From positions 1-15,321 of the forward strand of contig JBEIRY010000041.1 of assembly GCA_040375675.1 (NCBI GenBank): 15,321 bases of DNA. The letters run 5' to 3'. Positions within the stretch are counted from its first letter, which is position 1; the number at the start of each line of letters is the position of its first letter. Origin of the DNA: CAIUSP01 sp040375675. Its GTDB lineage: Bacteria; Actinomycetota; Thermoleophilia; Solirubrobacterales; 70-9. The notes beneath the pieces were generated by a model. That model saw only the letters and a list, made by a program, of their open reading frames with translations. It made no database searches and was not told where the DNA came from. A program made the position numbers and the translations under genes. Shown here piece by piece: positions 1 through 7,424 of the stretch.

Positions 1-1
1 G

Positions 2-646
2 CGTGAACGGCGAGCGATGAGCATTCTCTTCGACCGTCTAGTCGCTATCTACCGCAACCCTCACCCCGACTACATCGGCTTCTTGCTCGGTGCCGACAGC
101 TTCGAAGAGCTTCAGACGACAGCGCAGTATCTGCGCGCTATCCACGATGCCGATCAGTCGGCCGCCGATCGAGTGATGCGGCTGCGTCAGGAAATCGCGC
201 ATCGTCATTCAGAGATCGTCCAGACCAAGAAGCAGATCGAGGTGCAGATCTCATCGCTCGAGTCCCAGCAGGAAGCTTTCACGGCCGCAAGGCAGCGGGC
301 AAAGATTGCGGTGGCCGAGCTCCTCGCCGCCCAGCATCAGGGAGCAGGTACGCTCGACTCCGCGCGGAGCAAGGTGAACGAGATCCGCTCCGAGATCAAC
401 GGAACCCCTCTCTACGGAGGCGGTCCGTACGCAATTCCAACCTACATCGTGATGTGCGAGTCCGGTGGCGATTACCACGCTCTCAACTCATCGAGCGGCG
501 CTGGCGGGGCGTACCAGATCCTGCCATCGACCTGGCGGGCTTACGGTGGCAAAGGACTGCCTCACCAGGCTTCGAAGGCAGAGCAGGATCGCATCGCGGC
601 GATGATCTGGCGCGACTCCGGGCCCGGAGCCTGGATGTGCGCTTGA
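2..646 (+). CDS. Coiled-coil plus transglycosylase-like (Rpf-type) cell-wall protein, 5' end missing
   Basis: This is the C-terminal part of a probable secreted peptidoglycan-cleaving protein. The frame is open to the window edge. The first ATG (17) sits in the middle of a typical 'RLVAIYRNPHPDYIGFLL' stretch that in related actinobacterial proteins follows an upstream coiled coil, so the real start and any signal peptide lie outside. Counting from that ATG, residues about 45-125 are a charged heptad-like coiled coil. A short Gly/Pro linker (about 129-140) follows, then a transglycosylase-like domain (about 141-209). The domain keeps the motif CESGGDY, with probable catalytic Glu148 next to Cys147, then GAGGAYQILPSTWRAYGG. 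It ends in GPGAWMCA, where Cys208 would pair with Cys147 as in resuscitation-promoting factors. Inferred role: lytic cleavage of glycan strands outside the membrane. The family is clear; the substrate and full length are not. Confidence 0.8.
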   Translation, partial: RERRAMSILFDRLVAIYRNPHPDYIGFLLGADSFEELQTTAQYLRAIHDADQSAADRVMRLRQEIAHRHSEIVQTKKQIEVQISSLESQQEAFTAARQRAKIAVAELLAAQHQGAGTLDSARSKVNEIRSEINGTPLYGGGPYAIPTYIVMCESGGDYHALNSSSGAGGAYQILPSTWRAYGGKGLPHQASKAEQDRIAAMIWRDSGPGAWMCA

Positions 647-664
647 TTACGTCGATAAGCGCCC

Positions 665-680
665 TCAGATGAACATCTGA
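665..680. other. Perfect 7-bp inverted repeat, 2-base centre
   Basis: TCAGATG-AA-CATCTGA is a perfect dyad in the spacer between the transglycosylase gene and dnaE, about 85 bases upstream of the dnaE start. The two-base centre is too tight for a good RNA hairpin, so a protein-binding operator is as likely as a terminator stem. It does not match the actinobacterial LexA consensus I know (CGAAC-N4-GTTCG). Confidence 0.4.
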
Positions 681-690
681 AAGTCAACCG

Positions 691-712
691 CTTTCCCGCA
701 CCTTGCGGAAAG
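691..712 (+). terminator. Hairpin in spacer before dnaE, possible U-less terminator
   Basis: CTTTC pairs with GAAAG and, past one unpaired C, CGCA pairs with TGCG around a three-base CCT loop: nine to ten pairs with one bulge. It lies 45 bases after the transglycosylase stop. No T-run follows, so it would be a non-canonical terminator; termination is an inference from position only. Confidence 0.35.
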
Positions 713-764
713 TCGAAGAGGGTCGGGGCGCTGGGCGTCTGCCACGCTTGGCAAGATCGTTTCT

Positions 765-3700
765 GTGACCGCACCGGGCTCGATCCACCTGCACGTGCAC
801 AGCGAGTACTCGCTGCTCGACGGAGCTTGCAACATCGAGAGGATGGCTCAGCGCGCTGCGGATCTCGATATGCCAGCCCTCGGTCTGACCGACCACGGGG
901 TCATGAGCGGCGCAGTCGAGCACTACAAAGCCTGCCGGAATGCCGGCATCAAACCAATCCTCGGTCTCGAGGCTTACTTCGTAGACGATCGCTCGGCAGC
1001 GCAGGCATCAGGTAAGTACGAGCGAAATCACCTCACGCTTCTTGCCACCAGCGATGCCGGATTCCGCAACCTGGTCCAGCTCACCTCATCTTCATATCTG
1101 GATGGATTCGCCGGAGGTAAGGCAAATGTGGACATGGAGCTACTCGACCGACACTCCGAGGGAGTGGTGGCACTTACCGGCTGCCTGCAGTCGAGATTCT
1201 GCCGGCGCCTCGTCGAAGACAGGCCAGACGATGCGCGAGTTCACCTCGACGAGTTGATGTCGGTCTTCGGTGATGACCAGGTCTACTTCGAGGTGCAGCG
1301 CAACGGAATACCTGATCAGGACAAGGCAAACCAGCAGATCGTGAAGATCGCCCGCGAGCGTAACCGCCCGTTGGTGGCAACCGCCGATGTCCACTATCTC
1401 CACCGAGAGGATTTCGACCACCATGCGGCACTGCTGTGCGTTCAGACCAAGTCGACTATCGACGCGCCGAGCCTGAGCTTCGACACCAACGAGTTCTTTC
1501 TCAAGAGTCAGGCCGAGATGGCTGAATCCTTCTCGGATATGCCGGAGGCTCTCGCCTCCACCCTCGAGATCGCCGAGCGCTGTGAGGTAGATATGGATCT
1601 AGGAGGGCTCCTACTTCCCCGTTATCCCACCGAGAACGGCGAAGAGCCGGGGGAAATGCTCCGCAGACTGGCAGAACAGGGCCTACGCAACCGCTACGGC
1701 GACCCGCCTCCGGCCGAGGCGGTAGAGAGGCTGGAGATGGAGCTCGGCGTGATAGCCGAGATGGGCTTCGAGAGCTACTTCCTGATCGTCTGGGATTTCG
1801 TAAGCCATGCCAAGAGCAACGGAATCGCCGTCGGACCAGGCAGGGGTTCGGCGGCTGGTTCGATCGTCTCCTACGTACTGGAGATAACCGATCTGGACCC
1901 GATCGAGAACGGGCTCCTCTTCGAGCGTTTCCTCAATCCCGGACGCAAATCCATGCCGGATATCGATATCGACTTCTCGGTTCGCGGGCGCGAGCAGGTG
2001 ATCCGTTATGTCCAAGAGCGGTACGGCAAGGAGTGTGTTGCCCAGATCATTACCTTCGGCAAGATGGCGCCGCGCGCGGCAACCCGAGATGCGGCTCGCG
2101 TCCTCGGCTTTGATTACGGCACCGGCGACCGCCTTGCGAAGTTGATCCCCGAACCGATCCAGGGTCGCAACCCCAGTTTCGAGCAGTGTCTCGAAGACGG
2201 GTCTGATCTGCGCAAGGTCTACGACTCCGATCAGGACGCAAAGAAGATCGTCGATGTGGCAAAGGGCCTCGAGGGGATAGTCCGAAACAACTCGATCCAT
2301 GCAGCGGCGGTGGTGATCGCGGATCGCCCGCTGCAGGAGATAGTTCCCCTTCAGCTTGCCGAAGACAAGACGATCACAACCGAAAACGGAGAGCGGGCTT
2401 ACAAGACGGTCACGCAGTATGCGATGGGCCCGATCGAGGAGATCGGCTTGCTCAAGATGGACTTCCTCGGGCTGCGAAACCTCGATGTGATCGAAGACAC
2501 GGTCAAGTTCGTCGAACGGTCTCGCGGTGAGCAGATCGAGATCAAGGAGATCCCGCTGGACGACGAGAAGACCTTCGAGATGCTGACCCGAGGTCAGTCG
2601 GTAGGGGTCTTCCAATTCGAGTCAGATGGAATGCGCGACGCGCTCCGCACGGTAAAGCCGACCGAGTTCAGGGATCTGGTCGCTTTGGTTGCTCTCTATC
2701 GCCCGGGTGCAATGGGCTTCATCGACGACTACGCAAAGGGCAAGCGCGACCCTTCGTCGGTCGAACACGACGATGAGCGCCTGCGGCCGATCACCGAGGG
2801 CACCTATGGCTGCGTGATCTACCAGGAGCAGTTGATGGAGATCGCCAAACAGATGGCAGGGTTCTCGCCTGCTGAGGCCGATGATCTTCGCAAGGCCGTA
2901 GGTAAGAAGAACCGCGAGCTGATGGCAACGATGAAGGACAAGTTCTTCGCCGGTCTGAGCGAGGGCGGAACCGCCAAACCGGTCCAGAACAGGCTTTGGA
3001 AGCTGATGGAGGCCGCGGCCGACTACTCCTTCAACCTGAGCCACGCCGCTTGTTACGCACTGATCTCGTACCGCACCGCCTGGCTCAAGGCCAATTACCC
3101 GGCCGAGTACATGGCGGCGCTGATCTCGTCGGTGATGTCGACCAAGGACAAGGTTCCCTTCTTCGTCAATCGGTGCGGTGAGATGGGCATCGAGGTTCTC
3201 CCTCCCGACGTCAACGAGTCGGATCACGGGTTCGTGGTTGCAGGCACCAGGATTCGCTTCGGTTTGAACGCGGTCAAGAATGTCGGGCATGCAGCCGTAG
3301 AGGCTGTAGTGGAGGCGCGTGAGAAGGACGGGCCGTTCACCTCTATCTGGAACTTCTGCGAGCGGGTCGACTCGCGACAGGTCAACAAGCGTGCAGTGGA
3401 GAGTTTGATCAAGTGCGGTGCGCTGGATTCGACGGGAGCGAGTCGGAAAGGGATGCTCGAGGTGTTTCCGACTGCCGTTGCGAGCGGACAGAAGGCTCAA
3501 GAAGATTCCCGCAGCGGTCAGGGCTCGATATTCGACCTCGATGATGGCGGCGGCAGCGAAGGCGGCCCTGGTCAGTCCACTGAGCCACCTATACCGATTG
3601 ACGAGTTCGAACAGCGGGAGTTGCTCGCCCTCGAAAAGGACACTCTCGGAACGTATCTTTCGGCGCACCCTCTGGACGAGTTCCGTGACGCATTGCGTTC

Positions 3701-4268
3701 GCGGGTCGAGTGCGGCATTGCCGATCTTCGCTTGCGCCCCGACCAATCGACCGTGACCGTCGGCGGGTTGGTCGCAGAGGCGAAGAAGATACGTACCCGT
3801 CGCGGAGCGATGATGATGTTCGTGACCATCGACGACGTCGAGGGGCAGGTGGAGGCGTTGATAATGGGGAAGGTGATGGAGACCGCCGAGGCTGCTCTCG
3901 AGCGAGACAGCGTGGTGCTGGTCACAGGCAGGCTCGACCACCAGGAGGGTGGCCAGACCAAACTGATCGCACAAGAGGTCAGCGCGTTCGACCCTTCAGA
4001 TGAGGAGATTGCCCGCGCGAGGAGAGCAGCTGGCAACGAGCCGGTAATTGTCAGGGTGGATGCGGCGGGACTCGATCGCCAGGTGGTACCTGAACTGAAG
4101 AGCCTGTTCGAGAGCTTTCCTGGCGGCTCCGAGGTGGTGCTCGAGATGGTTACGCGCGAAGGGCCAAAACGCCTTCGCTTTGGCGACAGCTACCGGGTCA
4201 AGGACTCAGAGGCCCTGCACGCAGAACTCGAGGCACTGCTTGGGTCGGCAGTGGTCAAGGCGGCCTGA
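765..4268 (+). CDS. dnaE: DNA polymerase III alpha subunit (DnaE1 type)
   Basis: Replicative DNA polymerase catalytic subunit, 1167 residues (family about 1150-1190), cytoplasmic, in the replisome with the beta clamp. The N-terminal PHP domain (about 1-280) keeps what look like all nine metal ligands: His10, His12, Asp19, His44, Glu69, His89, Cys140, Asp208, His210. The C-family palm shows GPGRGSAAGS (357-366), MPDIDIDF (397-404) with catalytic Asp401 and Asp403, and the third Asp566 in LLKMDFLGL. Further on are GVFQFES and the LSHAACYALISYRTAWLKANYPAEY region. QGSIF (919-923) fits a beta-clamp-binding motif at the place seen in E. coli DnaE. An OB fold follows (about 995-1070), then a short C-terminal domain. 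GTG 765 is chosen because the protein then begins just before the conserved HLHVHSEYS; there is no clear Shine-Dalgarno. An intact PHP site suggests built-in proofreading, as shown for mycobacterial DnaE1. It is not PolC or DnaE2: the PHP and catalytic residues are of the main replicative type. Confidence 0.97.
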   Translation: MTAPGSIHLHVHSEYSLLDGACNIERMAQRAADLDMPALGLTDHGVMSGAVEHYKACRNAGIKPILGLEAYFVDDRSAAQASGKYERNHLTLLATSDAGFRNLVQLTSSSYLDGFAGGKANVDMELLDRHSEGVVALTGCLQSRFCRRLVEDRPDDARVHLDELMSVFGDDQVYFEVQRNGIPDQDKANQQIVKIARERNRPLVATADVHYLHREDFDHHAALLCVQTKSTIDAPSLSFDTNEFFLKSQAEMAESFSDMPEALASTLEIAERCEVDMDLGGLLLPRYPTENGEEPGEMLRRLAEQGLRNRYGDPPPAEAVERLEMELGVIAEMGFESYFLIVWDFVSHAKSNGIAVGPGRGSAAGSIVSYVLEITDLDPIENGLLFERFLNPGRKSMPDIDIDFSVRGREQVIRYVQERYGKECVAQIITFGKMAPRAATRDAARVLGFDYGTGDRLAKLIPEPIQGRNPSFEQCLEDGSDLRKVYDSDQDAKKIVDVAKGLEGIVRNNSIHAAAVVIADRPLQEIVPLQLAEDKTITTENGERAYKTVTQYAMGPIEEIGLLKMDFLGLRNLDVIEDTVKFVERSRGEQIEIKEIPLDDEKTFEMLTRGQSVGVFQFESDGMRDALRTVKPTEFRDLVALVALYRPGAMGFIDDYAKGKRDPSSVEHDDERLRPITEGTYGCVIYQEQLMEIAKQMAGFSPAEADDLRKAVGKKNRELMATMKDKFFAGLSEGGTAKPVQNRLWKLMEAAADYSFNLSHAACYALISYRTAWLKANYPAEYMAALISSVMSTKDKVPFFVNRCGEMGIEVLPPDVNESDHGFVVAGTRIRFGLNAVKNVGHAAVEAVVEAREKDGPFTSIWNFCERVDSRQVNKRAVESLIKCGALDSTGASRKGMLEVFPTAVASGQKAQEDSRSGQGSIFDLDDGGGSEGGPGQSTEPPIPIDEFEQRELLALEKDTLGTYLSAHPLDEFRDALRSRVECGIADLRLRPDQSTVTVGGLVAEAKKIRTRRGAMMMFVTIDDVEGQVEALIMGKVMETAEAALERDSVVLVTGRLDHQEGGQTKLIAQEVSAFDPSDEEIARARRAAGNEPVIVRVDAAGLDRQVVPELKSLFESFPGGSEVVLEMVTREGPKRLRFGDSYRVKDSEALHAELEALLGSAVVKAA

Positions 4269-4274
4269 CGAACG

Positions 4275-4300
4275 AGGGGAGCAGAGCCTGCTCGCTCCCT
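4275..4300 (+). other. Inverted repeats between dnaE and the next gene
   Basis: Two nested dyads share this spacer. GAGCAG (4279-4284) pairs with CTGCTC (4288-4293) around AGC, and AGGGGAGC (4275-4282) can instead pair with GCTCCCT (4294-4300) with one bulged G. They could act as a terminator stem after dnaE, but no T-run follows and the following bases look like a promoter -10 element. Function is uncertain. Confidence 0.35.
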
Positions 4301-4305
4301 AGACT
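4300..4305 (+). promoter_or_regulatory. Putative -10 element of a leaderless promoter
   Basis: TAGACT fits the actinobacterial -10 pattern TANNNT. It ends 7 bases before the ATG at 4313, so transcription would begin at or next to the start codon. There is no Shine-Dalgarno before that ATG and no convincing -35 box. Confidence 0.5.
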
Positions 4306-4312
4306 TACTCAA

Positions 4313-4717
4313 ATGCCTACCCCGAAGCACCTGAAACGAAAGCAGCATGCAGGCGAGTGCCGCGAGTGCAACTCCTTCTGCGACAAGCTGGTGGACCCCG
4401 CCGGCTGTATCGCGATGGGCTGCAAGTACCTCTACTCCTACTCCGACGAATCCAGCGGCACTGCCTACATGGGCTGCCTACAGAGGGTCTTCGGCGCCGA
4501 GATAGATCTTGCTCTGTTCGAGGAGGCGGAGGCAGGCAAAGGCTTTGGCGGAATCAAGATGCAGGGTGCGCCGCTTCCCCACTGCCAGTTTTCCGTCGAG
4601 CGTTCCTACGAGAGCGATGGCCCCGGCTACGAGTGCGTCAACAAGCGATTCTTCGACTGCTCAGAGACTGGTCCTGACGGGATTCGCGTCTTCGATCTGC
4701 GAAACGCTCTGGACTGA
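4313..4717 (+). CDS. Uncharacterised small cysteine-rich protein (134 aa)
   Basis: I do not recognise the family. The 134-residue product has a basic N-terminus (MPTPKHLKRKQH) and nine cysteines: 16, 19, 23, 32, 37, 55, 91, 108 and 116. The first group reads C-x2-C-x3-C-x8-C-x4-C, which resembles a zinc or iron-sulfur binding cluster. The spacing does not match a ferredoxin, rubredoxin or standard zinc ribbon that I can name. No signal peptide or membrane helix is visible, so the cysteines are probably metal ligands in the cytoplasm rather than disulfides. Base composition and codon use match the neighbours, so it looks like a resident gene. It has its own leaderless-type promoter 44 bases after dnaE, and its stop lies 4 bases from the convergent nfo stop. 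Metal binding is an inference from cysteine spacing only. Confidence 0.8.
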   Translation: MPTPKHLKRKQHAGECRECNSFCDKLVDPAGCIAMGCKYLYSYSDESSGTAYMGCLQRVFGAEIDLALFEEAEAGKGFGGIKMQGAPLPHCQFSVERSYESDGPGYECVNKRFFDCSETGPDGIRVFDLRNALD

Positions 4718-4721
4718 ACTG

Positions 4722-5600
4722 CTACTTGCCGGACTTCTTCGTCTTGCGCGAACGGAGCCCTTCGCGCCAGAGCCTTCTCGCCAACGCAACCTCTGCCTTG
4801 TCTGAGCCCTGACCATCGGGGCCAGGGGTCTCCAGCACCGCTGGGGTTCCCTGCAGGCGCGGTTCAGAGAGGAAGGCGCGGAACCCGCCCTTGCCGATCT
4901 CTCCTTCACCGATGTTTGCGTGCCGGTCCCGGTTAGAGCCTCGTGCATCTCGAGAGTCGTTGACATGGAGGTAGGAGAGACGGTCTACGCCGACATCGGC
5001 AGCCATTTCGTCAACTAGCTTCTTCACCCCCGCTTTGCTTCGAACGTCGTAGCCGGATGCATGCAGGTGGCAGGTATCGATACAGAGACCGAGGCGATCG
5101 CCCCTGCCGGCAAGATAGATCAGGTCTCCAATCTCGGCAAAGTCCCGTCCAAGAAGCGCTTCGTTGCCAGCAGTGTTCTCGAGTAGTGCCGGGCAGCTCT
5201 CCGAGTCAGACAGCGCATCGGCAATCATCTGAGCCGAGCGCTTCTTGGCGGGCTCTCGTTCGCCACCTTTGAGAGCCCCGGGGTGAATAACCACTCCCGC
5301 AGCCCCGATAGCGTCACCCACCCGCATAGCGTGAGTAAGCGAGGCGAGCGATTTACGTCTCAGTGTGCGGTCCGAGCCAGCTGGGTTGATCAGGTAGATC
5401 ATGTGAATCACCACCGACTGGATCTTCGATTCCTCCATCGCCTCACGAAACGCCGCGAAGTCCTCATCGGTGTAGGCGGTCGGCTTCCAGGCCCTCGGGC
5501 TCTGGTTGAAGATCTGGATTGCCTCGCATCCGCGCTCGGTGCCGCGGCTCACAGCGTTAAGTAGACCGCCAGCTGTGGAAACATGGGCACCGATCAGCAC
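4722..5600 (-). CDS. nfo: Endonuclease IV (AP endonuclease)
   Basis: Metal-dependent AP endonuclease of base-excision repair: it cuts the backbone 5' to abasic sites and removes blocked 3' ends. The product is 292 residues (family about 280-300), a single TIM-barrel domain. All nine metal ligands can be placed: His66 (VVIHMIYLIN), His106 (VVIHPGA), Glu141 (LLENTAGN), Asp175 and His178 (CIDTCHLHASGYD), His212 (LHVNDS), Asp225 and His227 (DRHANIGEGEIG), Glu257 (VLETPG). An in-frame ATG lies at 5612, but I choose GTG 5600. It gives the usual family start MLIGAHVS, and GGAGG lies 5 bases before it. The other ATG would place that GGAGG inside the gene and overlap the gltX start. The C-terminus is a short lysine/arginine tail. 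The gene converges on the 4313-4717 gene with no room for a terminator and diverges from gltX. Confidence 0.96.
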   Translation of the reverse strand: MLIGAHVSTAGGLLNAVSRGTERGCEAIQIFNQSPRAWKPTAYTDEDFAAFREAMEESKIQSVVIHMIYLINPAGSDRTLRRKSLASLTHAMRVGDAIGAAGVVIHPGALKGGEREPAKKRSAQMIADALSDSESCPALLENTAGNEALLGRDFAEIGDLIYLAGRGDRLGLCIDTCHLHASGYDVRSKAGVKKLVDEMAADVGVDRLSYLHVNDSRDARGSNRDRHANIGEGEIGKGGFRAFLSEPRLQGTPAVLETPGPDGQGSDKAEVALARRLWREGLRSRKTKKSGK

Positions 5601-5605
5601 TGTGA

Positions 5606-5610
5606 CCTCC
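5606..5610 (-). promoter_or_regulatory. Shine-Dalgarno of nfo, fixing its start at 5600
   Basis: On the minus strand GGAGG is followed by TCACA and then GTG, a near-ideal ribosome-binding site with 5-base spacing. On the plus strand the same bases lie immediately before the gltX ATG at 5611, so the two translation starts are packed into about 15 bases. Confidence 0.7.
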
Positions 5611-6975
5611 ATGCGCTTCCGATTCGCGCCTTCACCGACCGGTGTCCTTCACATTGGGGGAGCACGCACGGCACTCTACAACTGGCTTGCCGCGCGCGGC
5701 GAGAAGGGTGTGCTCGTGCTGCGATTGGAAGACACCGACCCGGAGCGAAGTACCGACGAGAACATCGCTTCGATACTCGAGGCTCTCGAGTGGCTCGAGT
5801 TGGACTGGGACGAAGGTCCCCTGCGCCAGACCGACCAAGAGGCTCGGCATCGCGAGTGCGTTCAGCAGTTGCTCGATTCGGACCGCGCTTACAGAGACCC
5901 GGCAAGCGCAGAAGAGGTTGCGGCGTGGAAGAAGGAGAACGGCAATCGTGGATACAGGGGAGAGGGGTCCGACGATCTCACCGCTGCGGTCAGGCTCCGT
6001 GTGCCCGATGAGGGGGAGACGGTGGTCCGCGATGAGATCCACGGCGACGTGACCTTTCCCAATTCCGCGATTGACGATTTCGTGATTGCTCGCTCAGACG
6101 GCTCTCCGCTCTACAACCTTGCGGTCGCAATCGATGATCTCGATATGGAGATCACCGACGTGGTGCGTGGTGACGACCATCTCTCGAATACGCCAAAGCA
6201 GGTACTGGTGATCGAGGCGCTCGAGGCCGCGCCTCCGCGTTATGCGCACCTTCCCTTGCTCCACGGACCCGACGGCAAGAAGCTCTCCAAGCGCCACGGC
6301 GCAGACAGTGTCCAGGCACTGCGCGATGCCGGGTACCTGCCGGAGGCGGTGCGCAACTACATGGCGCTCCTCGGCTGGGGGACTGATGACGATGAAACGC
6401 TGCTCAGCACCGATGAGCTGGTGGCCAGGTTTCGGGTGGACCGAGTCGGGAAAGCGGCAGCAATCTTCGACGAACAGAAGCTGCGCTGGATGAATGGTCG
6501 ATATATGAGAGATCTCGACATAGAGGGGTACACGGCAAGGGTTGCGACGTTTCTCGACAGAGAGCCCGACGAAGAGCTCCGGGCGGCGTGCGCGATGGCA
6601 CAAGAGAAGGCCCAGACGCTCGCTGAGGTCTGGCCGTTGGTCGGCTACCTGTTCGAGGAGCCCACGGTCGACGAGAAGGCGTGGAAGAAGGTGATGAAGC
6701 CGGGATCGGCAGAGCTACTGGAGGCCTCCAGGTCGGCACTCGAAGAATTGGACACCTTCGAAGTACCCGAGGTCGAAGAAGCTCTCGAGGGTGTAGTCGA
6801 GGCCGCAGCTGCAAAGCCGGGCGCGGTCTACCAGCCGATCCGGGTCGCGCTCACCGGGGGTAGCGTCTCGCCTGTCCTCTTCGAAACGGTCTCTGCGCTT
6901 GGTCGCGAGCGCAGTCTTGGGCGTCTGTCTAGAGCAATCGAGCGGCGTCGAGCGGAAGAGCAGCCGGAAGGATGA
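5611..6975 (+). CDS. gltX: Glutamyl-tRNA synthetase
   Basis: Class I synthetase that charges tRNA(Glu), and probably also tRNA(Gln) when paired with GatCAB. The product is 454 residues, slightly short for the family (about 465-490). It begins MRFRFAPSPTGVLHIGG, with the HIGH-type motif HIGG at 14-17, and has the KMSKS-type motif KLSKR at 224-228 in GKKLSKRHG. Other family signatures are VLRLEDTDPERS, SPLYNLAVAIDD and VVRGDDHLSNTPKQ, followed by a helical anticodon-binding half. The frame is open further upstream (to an ATG at 5506), but that would add 35 residues inside nfo with no family likeness, so ATG 5611 is used. It has no obvious Shine-Dalgarno. The usual Cys-x-Cys zinc segment after 'AY' is missing: it reads AYRDPASAEEV, and the region is shortened. 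Whether it is discriminating cannot be read with certainty from sequence. Its stop overlaps the next gene (ATGA). Confidence 0.96.
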   Translation: MRFRFAPSPTGVLHIGGARTALYNWLAARGEKGVLVLRLEDTDPERSTDENIASILEALEWLELDWDEGPLRQTDQEARHRECVQQLLDSDRAYRDPASAEEVAAWKKENGNRGYRGEGSDDLTAAVRLRVPDEGETVVRDEIHGDVTFPNSAIDDFVIARSDGSPLYNLAVAIDDLDMEITDVVRGDDHLSNTPKQVLVIEALEAAPPRYAHLPLLHGPDGKKLSKRHGADSVQALRDAGYLPEAVRNYMALLGWGTDDDETLLSTDELVARFRVDRVGKAAAIFDEQKLRWMNGRYMRDLDIEGYTARVATFLDREPDEELRAACAMAQEKAQTLAEVWPLVGYLFEEPTVDEKAWKKVMKPGSAELLEASRSALEELDTFEVPEVEEALEGVVEAAAAKPGAVYQPIRVALTGGSVSPVLFETVSALGRERSLGRLSRAIERRRAEEQPEG

Positions 6976-7370
6976 TTTCGATCACCTCGAAGTCGCGTTA
7001 CGCGGTGGTGGCGCTTGCGGAGCTCGCTCGTCATCCGGACGCGCCGGTCTCAGCTGGAGCAATTGCCGAAAGGCGGGAGATGCCGCTCCAGTTCCTCGAG
7101 CAGCTCCTTTCATCTTTGCGCCGCGCAGGGCTGGTCACGAGTCATCGTGGAGCCAAGGGCGGGTATACGCTCGTTCGCCCGGCGGGGGAGATCACGGTTC
7201 TCGAGGTCGTGCAGGCTCTCGATGGCGTGGTTGGTGAGGAGGCGAAAGAGGCTGGCGGTATCTGGGCAGAGGGTGTTGCGGCCCTCAGGGCCTGTTTCGG
7301 CGAGGCCACCATCCAGGAGATCGCCGATCGCGAGCTGCCGGCAGATGGGCCGAGTTCGTACCAGATCTGA
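6972..7370 (+). CDS. Rrf2-family transcriptional regulator, probably CymR-like
   Basis: A 132-residue winged-helix regulator of the Rrf2 family, length typical. It begins MISITSKSRYAVVALAELA. The helix-turn-helix lies at about 27-54 (SAGAIAERREMPLQFLEQLLSSLRRAG), the wing follows with GAKGGYTLVRP (60-70), and then comes the dimer helix. Rrf2 members such as IscR and NsrR hold an Fe-S cluster on three cysteines near residues 90-105. Here the only cysteine is Cys108, so no such cluster is expected. That, and the position directly before cysK and cysE, favour a CymR-like role: sensing cysteine status and repressing sulfur/cysteine genes. In Bacillus and Staphylococcus CymR acts with CysK as partner; a similar partnership here is inference. 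The start ATG overlaps the gltX stop by 4 bases, so it is probably translated from the gltX transcript. Confidence 0.9.
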   Translation: MISITSKSRYAVVALAELARHPDAPVSAGAIAERREMPLQFLEQLLSSLRRAGLVTSHRGAKGGYTLVRPAGEITVLEVVQALDGVVGEEAKEAGGIWAEGVAALRACFGEATIQEIADRELPADGPSSYQI

Positions 7371-7424
7371 CCCCGCAAGCCGTCGGGTCGGGCGTGGCTG
7401 TGCGAGTTTCCCCTAGGCGTCGGG

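Noticed and set aside
647..764. SOS (LexA) box upstream of dnaE.
   Set aside because: The dyad present does not fit CGAAC-N4-GTTCG, and I saw no such site before pcrA or nfo either.
1683..3974. Two long open frames on the minus strand opposite dnaE (1683-2615 and 2622-3974), nearly contiguous.
   Set aside because: They mirror the codon pattern of dnaE, a common artefact in GC-rich genes. The translations have no recognisable domain, and dnaE itself is certain on the other strand.
5506..5610. N-terminal extension of gltX to an upstream ATG at 5506.
   Set aside because: The extra 35 residues lie antisense in nfo and have no synthetase character; the family start MRFRFAPSPTG begins exactly at 5611.
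5560..5610. T-box or other leader riboswitch ahead of gltX, as found for some synthetase and cysteine operons.
   Set aside because: There is no non-coding leader at all: nfo coding sequence runs to within 10 bases of the gltX start.
5601..5612. ATG at 5612 as the nfo start.
   Set aside because: It would put the ideal GGAGG ribosome site inside the gene and add four residues not seen in the family; GTG 5600 is better supported.
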